Assembly (NCBI GenBank): GCA_030704615.1
Contig: CM060732.1
Coordinates: 19,966,001-20,026,000, forward strand
Source: Takakia lepidozioides
Lineage: Eukaryota > Streptophyta > Takakiopsida > Takakiales > Takakiaceae
Direction: 5' to 3'
Length of the DNA stretch: 60,000 nucleotides
This document shows, one piece after another, positions 21,050 through 33,900 of the stretch. The notes under the pieces were generated by a model that ran no database searches, had not been told where the DNA came from, and saw only the letters and a list, made by a program, of their open reading frames with translations. Numbering within the stretch: the first letter of the stretch is position 1; every line of letters begins with the position of its first letter. Made by a program: the position numbers and the translations under genes.

Positions 21050-21590
21050 AGGAAACCACGCGCGATCGCTCGTGGCTTATCTCAAACTTCGTTGACCAAC
21101 TTTTAGGCCCACTGGAGCTTGCAGAACATTGACAGTGTTACATAAAGAATGTTATTAATGAAAAAGCCAATGGTTTAATTCATCAATAATACAGAGTTGC
21201 TTCCCAAACGGCTCACACTCAAGGCATATGTGCGAGACCGACGTTGGTTACCATTGATGGCGGAACTCTGCGCACTCGAGGAAATGGATACAGTCGGAGA
21301 TTGATCGAACATATCAGGGAACCACGCGCGATCGCGCGTGGTTCATCTCAAACTTCGTAGACCACCATTGAGGCCATAGGAGCTTGCAGAACATTGACAG
21401 TGTTACATAAAGAATGTGTTTAATGAACAAGCCAATAGTTTAATTCATCAATAATATAGAGTTGCTTCCCAAACGGCTCACACTCAAGGCATATGTGCGA
21501 TATCGCCGTCGGCTACCACTGATGGCGGAACTCTACGCACCTGAGGAAATGGATACAGTCAGAGATTGACTGAATATATGACCAGAAATG
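21050..21590 (+). repeat. 266-bp tandem duplication with a CG-rich palindrome
   Basis: Two direct copies start with the palindrome (CCACGCGCGATC at 21056 and again at 21322) and share GGAGCTTGCAGAACATTGAC, TTGCTTCCCAAACGGCTCAC and TGGCGGAACTCT. The second copy has a perfect 24-base palindrome at 21320-21343; the first has one mismatch. There is no gene. Confidence 0.85.
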
Positions 21591-21842
21591 TTACTGGTAG
21601 CTGTACTTGATGACCTTGATGACCATAAAGCCTCACGGTCCCTCCGCTCCGCCTTCCGCTGCCATTCTTCTTTTTTCTCCTGTCGAATTTGATTCTGAAC
21701 TTGACACTGGAATATTACTGTACAGAAGCAGCACAACAGGGGATTGTTAAAGAAAATCCAAAGAACATCATTGATTTCATAAAAATAATGTGAAGTCAAC
21801 ATACGTCAAAATACAAATGGAGGTTCAAGTAACAATGATAGA

Positions 21843-22661
21843 CTACGCACAAAATACGGTAATGTTAAAGTACATACCAAGATAATCGGGTTCTTTTTGT
21901 GGTGGGTGCCAAATAGAAGGATCAATAAATCTTCCAAACCAAGACCAGTAGACGTGATTTTGATCTATCGGTGGGCGGGAAGATTTGTAGGAATTTTTGC
22001 TGACATAATCAACAACGGATGGGGCTCCAATTCTGCCCAAGAAAAAAGGTCACAATGCTTTAGTGAGGTCAACCAAATCCTCCTCATTGCTTGATTTCTT
22101 GAATGTGATTGGGAAAACTCCAGTATTCACTGGGTTTCGGTGTGCCTTGGATGGGTCATCATTGACCAGGAGAATTTGCCCCTACCTAGCAAAATCTTTC
22201 CCAAAATTTTTGACGAGAATATTCTTAATATCTTTAATAAGATATTTCATTTCAGGCTTAATATGTCTAGCTGTATCTGTGCAATGCTCGGCAGACCAAA
22301 TGAAGCGAAATTTTTTCATAATTTCTGGGGAAATGAAACACTCCAACATCTTCAATACAATATCCCTCTCAGAGCAAGACCAAATCCCAACATGAAAATG
22401 AGTCAATGCAAGTCTAAGAAACTCCAGCACTCTAAGTCTTGGAACCACAAACGGTCTTGCGGGCACACGAATTGTAACTTTCCTCAAGTGGAACCTCTGT
22501 TTAAACAACTCACTTCCCGTAGGAGGTAGCCGGTAGCAAAGAAGTCCATTGACACTCAGGACCAGCAACATGCGTTTCTGCTTTCGGACATCACATGTGG
22601 GTTGAGAGACAACGTTCTGAACCATCCAAAAGAGCGCATTAGTTTCTGTTATCTGACCCAA
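21843..22661 (-). pseudogene. FCP1/NIF-type HAD phosphatase-like domain, copy I, pseudogene
   Basis: The frame from 22661 encodes a domain of the FCP1 homology (HAD phosphatase) type: MLLVLSVNGLLCY where the catalytic DxD motif is expected, FVVPRLRVLEFLRLALTHF, VGIWSCSERDIVLKMLE and FRFIWSAEHCTDT. It then reads GQILLVNDDPSKAHRNPVNT (the 'VDDSP..' region) and FFLGRIGAPSVVDYV. The first nucleophilic Asp is Ser and the second Asp is Asn, so the domain could not act as a phosphatase. TAG at 22182-22184 and TGA at 22050-22052 interrupt the frame. FCP1-type domains dephosphorylate protein phosphoserine, classically the RNA polymerase II CTD; plants also have a family with LDLNG/LDVNG in this motif. 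Upstream and downstream exons were not identified. Confidence 0.7.
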
Positions 22662-25223
22662 AATAAAATTATTTTCTGCAGATAGTATATCCTCTAACTC
22701 GGAATTGCTAGGATGTACTTGCGTTTTGTGGTCTACCTCGCGTCTATATCCCTGAAATCAATATGAAAAATCAGAAAAATCCTGCAACCACGCGCGATCA
22801 CGCGAGGGTGATTGATTGATGTGTTTCATAACACGCACTCAAATCATCCGAGGTGATGGTGTCACTTGGTCCTTGGCGGATTGTGCAAACACCTTAAATT
22901 CCCAGTCTTTAATTGATTTGAAGTCATTCTCCCTGCTTGCATAATCCAATCCGAAACAAATAACATCATCCTCGTGGTGTATTCTTTTGGGTTCATTAGC
23001 CTTTGTTGTGGAATTTCATTATTGTTTTTAGGAATACAAACGGTTAATATAGCGCGATCACGCGTGTTTCGAAGAGCTGACTTGTTCTGAAGTCCATCAT
23101 TGGACACCAAAATGGCATTACGTCATAAGTAACTTCGAGGAGGCAGAATGTCAGAGTTGGAACGTCAATTTCCAGCGTCATTCTCGTCGTTTTCATGTGG
23201 ACGGGGAAACACCGGAGGAACACTGTCGCAAACAATTTGTGCAAACAATCTCAACAATCGTATGTACTTCAAAGTGTTTAATACTGCCGATATTCATGTA
23301 GCTGATTTCTATATGAATCTTTTTGCTATTCTCATGCCAACAATATCAGGTCCGCTGAGACTGCCATATTTCGAATTCCGTATGAGCCACCACCAACATG
23401 AAACCATCAGCTAAAAACCAAATCTCCAATTCATTCTATCCCAACCCAGAGAAATACCTCAAGCCGTTCGTCAACTATTTGTGGGCTAGGGTGTTTCTCT
23501 GGAGTCAGACGGGGCTGGGATATAATGAATTGAAGATCTGGTTCTCAGCTGACATGCAGCTGATGGTTTTATATTGGTCACTGATGGTGGGTCGTGGTGC
23601 AACATGCTGAAGGCCCGCTGATTGGTTGATGGATCGTAAACTGACACCCTCACCTACCACACGGGAGGAACGACAACGAGAAGGCAACATGACATGGTGC
23701 TTATGTGGAGACTCTCTGCGAAAGTAGGATTTCCAGGGACTATTTCTTGGAAATCCAAAATCTTAGGGAACTTCTTTGTCGCGATCTGCTCCTTCTCGCC
23801 GTGGCCCTCATCTGAGTCATTCATTTTTGCTTCTCAACGATCTGTTCACGTGCCCGACTGCCGCTCATGTGGTAGCATTGGTTTGTTTTTGCTGACATGT
23901 GCCTATTCTCCATAACATACAGGTGCTACAATCCTAGCCAGGGACTTCCATGTCACTCGAGCTCACTGCTGCTCGTGTGGTAAGGCCCAGGGTTGGTCCG
24001 GCCCCCCAACAAAAATATATGACATGGCAAATTTCCTTGGTCAAACAAAAATTTTCCCTCAAAACTTCCTTGGAGTTGAAAAAGTCCCCTGGTAAATTAT
24101 TATTATCTCCCAAACGGAATGGGTAATTCTTCCCAAATTTGCACAGTTTCTGTATGTAGCAGGTAACTGCCACTTAGTAAGGTTCTTACCGTGGATAAAC
24201 TCTTGCTGGTAGATATGGCCTGGGAGGTGACAATAGGTCCCATTTTTGAGGTGGACCCCCAAAAACACTCTCGGCAATTGAGATTTGAGATTAATTAAAC
24301 ATTGAGATTAATTAAATTTATATACATGTAGTATCTATCATAGAGTTTGGTTATATGTATTTATAACATATTAATAATATATATATTCAAAATATAGAGA
24401 AGAGATAAAGTTCTAATATTAATAATTTTGATATTTTTCAATATTTATTACCATTATCATATTTATAATATATATATATATATTACTGGAAGGCAGTAGC
24501 CCTTGTGGTGAAGTGACACCATAAGTTACGCTCTCTTCGGGAGGCGTCTATATATATATACTGTCATAATATATTAGTGGCCGATGGATCGCGTCAGGTT
24601 TTTGCCACGATCCAGCTTTCATATTGGATAATAGTGGATGGAAGTGAATCCTGAAAATAAATTGTACATCGTAAGGATGAGCACATGTCGGAATTTACAG
24701 CCCCCTAAGATAACAAAAGCTTTGCTCTCTAGACTTTTCTGAAGTGCCAGGGGGCTAGGAAATAACCCAATTTTAAGTAAATATGGACTTAAGTTTGTTC
24801 CAGAAACAAGAAATATTTGAATATGTATTTTTAAATCATTTAAATAATATGGATCATTTAAGTATAAATGTACAAATATAAATAATTATTTGTCTATTAA
24901 TATATAATATGAGCAATGAAGAAACATTATGTATAAACTTCAGGAGAAAAAGCAGTTTATATTTGGCTCATAAAGCAACTTCCACTGTTCACCTGACGTT
25001 TAGTAAGAGTTAAATGAGATAAAATGGATGATATATTGAACCACGTCATGTTTTGAGGTTGAACCAAAATATTTTTATAAGGCAAATCAATCAAATATGT
25101 GAAATACCATGACATGAAAAGAAAGAGAATGGGGAGACATTGATGATAAACAATCAGGTTTTATTTCAGAACCATGTCAATTTGAATAAGTCTCGCCATG
25201 TGGCATGGACCAATACAAGTAAC
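22662..25223. other. non-coding or decayed stretch with CG-rich palindromes and AT-rich DNA
   Basis: Relatives of the ACGCGCGATCGCGCGT palindrome occur at 22786-22808 and 23050-23067. A segment around 23310-23350 (TTTGCTATTCTCATGCCAAC) recurs at 26020-26050, indicating an old duplication. From 24290 to 25020 the DNA is very AT-rich, with a (TA)n tract at 24467-24484. No supported gene. Confidence 0.4.
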
Positions 25224-27531
25224 CTAAACCATGTCAATGAGAGTATTAACTTCTAAAAGGAGGGCTGAACTCCGATGATAACACAAGACGATGTCGGACG
25301 ACATACTTATGGTGAAAATATTTTGAGGAAAGCCATTTCCCAAAATCACATATTGACAAAGTTGGAGGGACCATTTTAAAATCTCTATTCTTCCCTTGTT
25401 CCGAAGGTTTTCGTCCGGAGAAGATGGAAGAAATCCCTGAAATGTTGTTTCGGGTATCGTGGATATGGTGATGACTTCACCAAAATAATATCCTCCAATC
25501 AACAACGTCTTGTGCTAAGACCGAAGTTTAGCCGCACTTCTCCAAGAATTGGTGGGCCTTGCTGACTTTGAGTGAACCGTGAAGATGATGAATTACTTGT
25601 ATGCTCTTCAAAACATAATCTCCAACTAACTGACCCTGGTCTAAGATGCTGAAAGTATGCAATTGGAGAGTAAGTCTCCGGCTCATATGCAATTTGCTGG
25701 CGAGTACGTTAATGGAGAGAGTGAAGTTTTCAACGAAATCTTCAATGAAATAGCATCCGGGTGACCAGTCGAGGTTCATCTGTGACGGGCTGTGGTACTT
25801 CTGACGATTTACTCTGAAGCGCTCGTATATTGTTCAAGAAATTAATCTCCAACTAATAATAATCTCCAACTAAATAACCTCCAACTAAGTGATTGGAGCT
25901 GTCATTGGCAAATTTGGAAGGCACGATGCCGATGGAATTTAAACAATGTATCTTCCTCCTGTACAAAAATCTTTGCTTGATTGTCAACAATCATATTTCC
26001 TCTAGCTAAATTTAATAGTAGTCGTTTTGCTATTCCCATGCCAACAATATCATTCAGACTCCCGTATTGTGAGTGCTCGGAGTGAGGTTGTTTTGATATA
26101 TACGCAATCCACACCGAAGATGTTGTCCTTTGAAGCTGTGAGGATTATGTAGGCTAGTAAGTCACTTCAGGCCAGCTACAGAGAGGGAACTTAAGATCTT
26201 TGCATAATCCGTGCCAGACTATATGACACCATCATCCTGTGTGTCTAGGTTTGTCCACAATCTAAATGATATATGTACTCATTACCAAGAAGCCAGAAAC
26301 AATAAGAACATAGGTTCAAGTAAATGAGTTAATTATTACCTTTTCGATTGACCTTACGCTTCTGAGGCGGGTTGTCAGTGGAGGCAGGTGAATGTTGAAG
26401 AGATAACAACAAGCCGGATGCTGTTCTTTCATCGTCGGACACCGCTGCCGCAGACTGCAGTGATCTGTGACGTTTCCTTGAAATAGGACAATCCGGAATT
26501 CTGGGTGGTTGGGGATGTGCAGATAAATTTGTCGGTCTTGTCAGTATGCTGACCTCAGTCGGTGAAAGAGTGAGTACAGTGAGTGAGTGCAGTAATGTTC
26601 TCTCTGACGGTGACAATGGAACGCGGTTCCTTGATTTCTGCACATCCTGAATCGAATTCAAACGGAAAAAAAGGATTACATTGGAATACAACCCCACAGA
26701 AGTTGCTGCTTCATAGGAAGGTTATACGTTGCAGCTTTTCTGGCCTGGAGTAAAGAAAGAAAATTAGAGGATGAGCAGAAACACAATAACACTAAAACGC
26801 AAGGAGGAAATATAATTAAATCACTTGACTTCTTAGCAGCAGGAGTATCTAGCCCTTGTGATTCGATGACTCGTTTGGAATTAGGACATGATGAAGAGGC
26901 AGTTCAACGACCGTAGCATCCAATGGAACATGTCGTTCGGAAGAGACATGTAGAGGCCCCATGCTGGCGTTTGCGGGAAACTGATGGGAAGAGGACGACT
27001 CCAAAGAGGAATCCTCAAGAGCATGTGAGTCTCTTTCCTCAATGCATCCAACCCCAGTGAAATCATCGTCCCTGGTAACGGTGGAGGCACCATTTGACAT
27101 ATTGAGCCTCGAAACAATATCGGAGACACTCAATGGATCCCGCTCGATGAGAACAATTGATGTCTGCGCTCCTTTGAAAGCTTTTGGCCTGATCGTGTCT
27201 AAATCGTCAACAATATCAGACGAACATGTTTCGGCAAGTGGAGTTGCAATTTTGACATGGAGAACATATGGATATGGGGATACTTACAAATAAAATATTA
27301 ATGAACAATGTCATGATATTGATTTGGAACGTCGCGTGACCACGCGAGGTTCCCAAAAAGAAAACGACAGACTTAACAAACATAGAAACTTCTGAATACA
27401 GACCGTTGCTTATCGAGTGGCATGATAACAATTTCCACTAAATGCAGAAGAATGTCAGAATAAGACTGAAATCCAAGGTCTTGACATTCAATATTAAATA
27501 GTAAACTGAGTCCATAGTAGGTCACGAATAT
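25224..27531. other. probable decayed exons on the minus strand, not assignable
   Basis: Minus-strand frames at 25224-25779, 25902-26114, 26329-26697 and 26849-27133 have coding-like composition. The one at 26329-26697 ends in a basic PPQKRKVNRK stretch and is Ser/Pro-rich, as in disordered nuclear proteins. They lie downstream of the FCP1-like copy II and could be its 3' exons, but joins were not established. A CG-rich palindrome lies at 27329-27354. Confidence 0.3.
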
Positions 27532-28240
27532 TTACTTATCATTTACTTGAAAATCACGATATTGTGAATTGTCAATATAGTCAAGAAGAGGCCTGAATTG
27601 TGGATCCTTAACATTGAAGGGTGGAAAGCCTATACTCCTTGCTGCCAAAAAGCTCAAAACGTTCTCAAATTTCAAGAAGCCAAGCAAAAAATTCCTAAGT
27701 TTGCGAAGGAAGAAACCGTCGACGTCGATGTTCTCAAAAGACTTGAGAAGCATACATGATTCACGAGGGTTCAACAAGCACTTCAAAGCCGTATCATCAA
27801 TCGGCAGAGTGTTACTCTGATTGTAATAACCGTCAGAACTCTGCCAAACTTTTATGAGTGGTTTCAGGAACACGAGAGGTTGTTCTTGTCCCGATTGGTA
27901 ATTTGGGTGTAGATTGCTTCGGCAAATGATACAATCTTCCTGCGACATGATGAACTCTGGCCGTGGAAGACCACGTAGGAGCAAATCCAGAACGACATTT
28001 AAGTTCTTAAGCATCATGCAGCTCCAGATACCTAAAATGAAATGCTTGTGTAACTCTTGCCAAACTTCCCGGTACATCTTCCGTATAAAGATTTGCCGAT
28101 TCCCAACAATAGCAGGAATTTTGTAATCAGATCTGAAAATCGTGGAGCAGCGCCTGTGTTCCGGCGCTTCACAATTTTGCACAACACTCCATTCACGTCA
28201 AAAATTATCAAGTGGGGTCCCCTCGCAGGTGGAGATCTAG
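27532..28240 (-). pseudogene. FCP1/NIF-type HAD phosphatase-like domain, copy II, frameshifted
   Basis: The motif HLIIFDVNGVLCKIVKRRN lies at about 28150-28215 in one frame. The rest of the domain continues in another frame from about 28150 to 27532: IFIRKMYREVWQELHKHF, LGIWSCMMLKNLNVVLDLLL, the NTLPIDDTALKCLLNPRESC segment corresponding to the conserved DDSP region, and GFLKFENVLSFLAARSIGF near the end. One frameshift between 28120 and 28180 separates the parts. The first Asp of the catalytic motif is kept and the second is Asn (DVNG). Copy I, 5.5 kb away, has the same order but is more divergent, so these are old paralogues and not a recent tandem pair. Confidence 0.7.
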
Positions 28241-28379
28241 GCTATCGGATCTGTGAAGGAGTGATAAAGACACTTAAGTAAATGAAAGCACAATAGAGAG
28301 GAGACGAGAAACATCCGATGTACACATAAGGAACTGATTGACCTCCTACTCTCAGTTCATTCTTAAAATTTAGTCACTT

Positions 28380-28640
28380 TTGTACCCAAGTTCGGAGGCA
28401 CGGGCCTCTAGATACTGTAGATGTTCAGCCCATTCCTCCTTGTTCTTAGGCCATGGAAAGTCCCAGCAGATCCTGATAGAAGATATCATTAGGGATACCA
28501 AACTGCTCATTGAAGGCCCAAGTGTCCATTTTTGAATGCTCCAAATAGCTTTTGATCAGCAGTTTGCAAGCATTGCAGGAAATGCCAAGGCCCCAAGGGG
28601 TTGGTAAGGCGTTGGACAAAAGATAGAGAGAGAGGGCGCA
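28380..28640 (-). pseudogene. unrecognised gene fragment with one frameshift
   Basis: The minus strand encodes GISCNACKLLIKSYLEH, then DTWAFNEQFGIPNDIFYQDL. After a one-base shift it continues with FPWPKNKEEWAEHLQYLEAR and a terminal ASELGYK followed by a stop. The segments run together as one continuous globular sequence, which argues for a former gene 3' end. I do not recognise the family, and no upstream part was found. Confidence 0.35.
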
Positions 28641-28779
28641 CAATCATCAATATTGGGATTTCTAAATCCAGTTAAATGTGTAGGAGCCTTTCAAGTTTCA
28701 TTTAGACCATAACCCATGGATGACTTCTCAAGATACCCAGTGACAATGCCTCCTCTTACTTCAAATTACACTAGGGTAG

Positions 28780-29135
28780 CTGCGCGGTTGGCCCAAGTGT
28801 CCAGTGTATCTACGTCCAAGTGCAATCCCCTATGTAATCCCCTATGTATCCAAGCGCATCTCCTCTGTTAAGGCCCATCCAAGCCAAGTGCATCTCCTAT
28901 GTATCCAAGTGCTTCTCCCATGTAGAAGGCCCAATTGCGACCTCCAATGTCGTTCCAGCACTTAATTTTATAATTTAGTTGAATTTTCAACGACCAGAAT
29001 TGTTCATATTTCTATAATTCTCAGCCCATAGGTCCAAATTTTGTGAAACCAAGAAACCAAGTCAGTCGGTCGTTGGCCCAAGTGTCCAATGTCATCCAAG
29101 TCCAAGTGCAATCTCCTATGTATCCAAGTGCGTAT
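28780..29135 (+). repeat. degenerate minisatellite of CCAAGTGCAATCTCCTATGTAT type
   Basis: The phrases CCAAGTGCA(A/T)CTCCTATGTAT and TTGGCCCAAGTGTCCA(A/G)TGT recur several times in two clusters, 28785-28925 and 29075-29135, separated by about 150 bases of AT-rich DNA. There is no gene. Confidence 0.65.
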
Positions 29136-30914
29136 TGATACATCCCATCATTGTGCCACGAAAGCCCACTTTGCTATTTTTCACCAATTTCCAACGACCG
29201 AAAGTACTTGAAATTCGACATCTCCCACACCCCAGGTCCAAAAATAATGAGACCAAGCCGGTGCACCCCTCCTCTCATCGAGGGCTTTCCAATGGTACCA
29301 AGCACCAGGGCTGGGCCCCCGCAGTTTGGGGCATCTCAACACTACAAAACAAAACAAAACAAAACAAACAAACCAACATACTACCTTGCTTCATATATCG
29401 ATGGATCTACAGGATCAGTAAATAATATCTCATCTGCCCATATTCTAGCGGCCTCCAATCTGGTGGCCTAAAGCAATATGTTCAAGGAGATTCAGAAATC
29501 ATAGAGGGTCTACTTCTGCCTTATTCACTCATTAACCATGCAACAACTTCAGTATATCATCCACCATTGCTTATCACCACAATAATAGCCACAAGAAACC
29601 CTGTAGGGGCATTGCTTCTATGAGGACAGGAATTGATAGCTCACACAGCTCCAGCAATATTAGGATGAGTGCGACAAGCTCCAAACCAAGAAGAGAGCAG
29701 TATACTGCTCAGCGACGAGGTTGGCCTCCAAAAGAGAGGGTCACTGTATAAAACTCCCTCCTTGCAACATCACATGGCGTGCAGCTTTGAAGGAGTTGAG
29801 GACCCAACTACTTTTCGCAAATGCTAATTCTACGAAGTAAATTAAATACGCTTATGTCAAGTTTTATCTAACCTTAAAACAAAAAGCGCAAGACTAACAA
29901 GTCCTCACTGCATACAAGTGCAAGTGAACACCTAGGGGCTTCAATACTGACGCCAACTCCAATTGTTGCAATCCGCATCCAATCTGCCACCGTCGTTGTC
30001 TGCCAAAACAAATGGAAACTTGGCAAAAAAAATCTTGAATACAAGGACAAACTTGGAAAAGCATAAAAACTCTCTTGAAGAAGAGTGGTACATGAACAAG
30101 AAAATGCAGGCTGGTAGCATACATGTTTGTTCACAAATGTTGATGGCACATGTACTAACAAGCATTTTCCAGTGTACTCTCAGAGCACTGGAGTCCTCTA
30201 AACCATCATGCCTGCAGTCTTCACTTTGCAAAAGGAAGGGCCCAAATCAACCACATCCCATCTTTTACCTAACTAGCAAAAGTAAAATGCCTCTCACGTC
30301 TTTTTGTAGAGCTGCCTTAGGTGCTCAATGTGGCTTGCTGGAAAAACCTGGGAAGACACAAAATCGCTGATTTGAGTTATTAGCTGCATGCGGTGGAAAT
30401 TAAGCTTGCCTTCAATGTCCCAGGCTCAGCGGCCTGAGGAGTTTGTCCAGCACCAGAGCTGCTCTGCTGCTTCAGTTAGACAATGCCCCCTGAACCCTTC
30501 CCCACACAATGTCCCAATTTAGCCTGTTGCCTCTTGAATAGCTATGGGTCACAAGAACAAAAGCACATGATATACCCTATGCCGCTCAGACATCAAATGT
30601 GCAAAGACAAGAAGAGCTCAAACTCTACCACCGTAACAGATTACATGTGTCAACCTACAATACAAAGTTCAGGCCCAGAAGGCACTGCCCATGAACTGAA
30701 CCATTAACGAGGATCAGAAATGCAGCTTGGCAGCTTATCTCCACGAGGTGTGACTAACTCTTATACTGGACAAGGCTTTCAATTAACTAGTTGCTCATAA
30801 CCATCCCAAGGTGTTAAGTACAAGTTTTACATTATTCACATCCAGTGCAGAGCTTTCCACAACTTCAAGTGGAAATTTGTTAAGATCAAGCATAAGTGAC
30901 GACACTGACCTAGC
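29136..30914. other. 3' flank of MOS1 copy 1, including the left part of the segmental duplication
   Basis: A (CAAAA)n simple repeat lies at 29344-29370. From about 29640 onward the sequence aligns, with indels, to 42950-44356 (for example GAGTGCGACAAGCTCCAA against GAGTGCAACGAGCTCCAA, and TTCAATACTGACGCCAACTCC against TTCAATACTGATGCCGACTCC). It is therefore duplicated flanking DNA. No open frame here is supported as a gene; part is probably MOS1 3' untranslated sequence. Confidence 0.55.
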
Positions 30915-33900
30915 CTAGCCTCCAACTTGACTGGGCACCGCCCCTCCAGTCGCGTCAATCACCTGGCGTTGCTTGGGTATATGGGGTTCTCGTCGGGGCT
31001 CCATCTCGACATTACGTGCACTAGAGCGGCCACCAAAGTGACCACGGCGTGCATGGCCATGATCCCTGCTCCTCAGTGCAGGTGGACTTGTCCCTGGCTC
31101 TCCGACCCGAGGCCCACTCTCTTTTGGACCCGGTGTAGACAGGGCAGCTGGTCGTTGGAGTGGATGAGTTGTCTTGTTCTGTTGTTGCCCTTGGATTGGC
31201 TTTGGTACTTCATGCGCCTGCTGCTTGGGAATATCGGGCCTCACATGCTGAGGTGGGACTGGCTGTTCCTCTTCTGTAGGTTGTGGCCAGGTTGTAGCAG
31301 AGCGAGAACCCTCTGTTCTGCCTGCTTGCTGCCAGTGTGTCTGTCCTCGCTGATGGGGCTGCTGCTGTGCCATAGAAGGCCTAGTTGTCTGCTCTCGATC
31401 ATATCGTCGGTGACTTTTATGATCTCCACCATCATTTGACTGTTGAGATGCAGACCTAGTTTGCTGCTGCTCTCTCTCATCCAAGGCTGGTTGCACCCAA
31501 GGCTTACTAGCTGTGCCAGGGAGGGACTTGGGTTGCAGATGCGGCCCTGCAAACACCTGCTGATTAGGCACCTCATACTCTCTGTCATAAGTTTGTTGCT
31601 TAGCATGATTAGCACTGCTGGACCTTGGATGATGCTGGGGCCGTGCTTTGTCGGATGAAAGTGGTCTATCCAATGGGGTCCCACCAGAGCGAGGATGAGG
31701 TGGCACCACACCCTGCTCACGGGTGTGGTGCCCCTTGCTCTCTGCACTTGGAGGCCCATGTCCACAATGACCAGAGGCAGGCACTGCCCTGGGTGGCTGG
31801 TAGGGCGTTTGTGATGTGTGCTGCTCCCGCTCTGATCGCTGCACTGGAGAAGGGGCAAGCTGGGATGGTGCGACAGGGTGATCAGAAGGTGACTGGTTGA
31901 GACTGAGAGGAGGCTGTAGACTCCCAGACTTTTGCTCTGAGTGCTGTCGCTGATGGCCAGCTTCAACCTGGGACTGTGGACGAGGATGCTGGGCAGGGTG
32001 GCCATCTTTCACTCCATTTCTTCCTCGCTCACTGTTACCTGATGCTCTTTGACGCCATGAACCATGCACACGCCCCACCTTACTGCCAGGATCCACTGGT
32101 TTTGTTTCATTATTTGATTTCAGCTGTGTTGGGGCAAAAGACGGTTGAGAGTTTCCTGAAACAACACCGAGCGGGGCGTGCATTGAAGTCTCCATGGGTA
32201 GTGGCCTATCAGGTACGACCCCTGGTTGTTGCTGCGATGTCTCCTGATGCTGTTTAATGACTGGCTTTGGAGTATAACGCTCCAATTCTGCCCGTCTCAA
32301 GCGCCCTCGTTGCTGTGCGCTGACATCTTCTTTCTGCTCACCTGTCTGACCCTCAGAATCTCCCAACTTGATGCTTCCTGCAACCATGGGGGAACGAACT
32401 GGAGCCCACACCTTGCTGTCACTGGCATGTGGCTTATCCGTGATGCGCACGTCCTGTGATCCCCGATCTGACCTGACCGGGCGTCTTGCTCCCTGTGGCT
32501 TGCGGGGCAGCCTTTTGCCAACAACATCTCCATTTGTTTTGATCGAATCCCCCTCTCCTGTCAGCACATCTCCTGCTGGCAGACCAGCATTTGCATCTTG
32601 CGAAGGAAATGGGTCTTTGCCTACCTCATTTGGACTTGCACCGACATGTAAACGAGTCTGGGTTGTGTCAGCGGGCAGGTCACTTCCTGATGACCCATCT
32701 GCACTGGGCCCTGCACTTGACTCCACTATCAGTACTGCATCTACACCAATTGCTGGGCCTTCTTGTCTCAGCCTATTCCTGCTATTGCGATTACTTTTCT
32801 TCTTGCGATTTGCTGATGCACCTTCCATGCTCCCTGTGGTGGGAAGAATCATATTTTCCAAATCAGTGTCCTGAGATACAGGAGGCAGAATTCCGCAACC
32901 GCCATTCTCTCCAGGTGTGGAAATTTCTACTGCTGAGGCAGACACAGTTCGATCAACATCATCGGGTCTCAGAGTTGGCTGCTTCTGCTGTGCTCTAGAC
33001 TTATGCCAAGATTGCTGCTGAGCTTTAGGCGGCTGCCCTGGCGGCTCTTGTGTTGAGATAGGTGAGGGCAAGAGAGGTGCTGCCGGCACATTTGGTGAAG
33101 GAAGAAGCGGAGGAGTCTGACTGGGAGCACCATTCATGTTTCCTTTTGTGGCCTCCCCAGTGCTCAGTTTGCGGCCACTAGGCTTCCGATCCCGCTTATG
33201 TTCATTTCGAATGCTGCGCCGACTGCCACTGCTGGAGCCGATCTCTACAACAGGCTCTGCCTCCAGGGGCACAGCCACAGCTTCGGGGGCAACTTCCTCC
33301 AAATCATTCAACGGCTGTGATATCTCTACAGCCAATTCTTCAGTGGGTACTGACTGCGGGATTGTTGTGCGTCGATTCAGCTCCTCCAGCTTTGCTCGAG
33401 CCTTTGCTTTTTGCTCTTTGATTCTCTCCTCCTCCTCCTTTTGCAATTGCCTTGCTCGCTGTGCCGCCATCTCCTTCATTCTTGCCCGCTGAAAAATACC
33501 TTTTTGTGTTAGAAAATGCAAGCACGCATAAAGCCGTCTCCTTCCCCACGAGGAATACAAGTACAATCACAAGCCTTCTCATCCAACAAGATATGGTCAT
33601 CATGATGACAGCAAGTTGAGTATGTCCAAATATGAAGGGTAGTACCACTTACCAGTAGGTATGCCAAGTACAAATAGTTGCAACAGAAATACAGCTGAGG
33701 TGAATACGTTAATCAGACGGCTCCAGACTAAGTACCTGAGCTTCATAATCATAGGAATTGGGTGGAGGGGCAATCTCTGGTTCAGATTCAGCTGTCTCTG
33801 AAGGACCTGAGACTGCTGGAGCAGCTGGTACGGGTACAGCAGTTGATTTAAGCACTTGTGCTGTTGCAGAAGATGAGGAGGGTCGAGAACTTGTGTCCAT

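Noticed and set aside
29960-30370. Plus-strand frame of 135 codons in the 3' flank of MOS1 copy 1.
   Set aside because: The homologous region of copy 2 (43.2-43.8 kb) does not preserve the frame.
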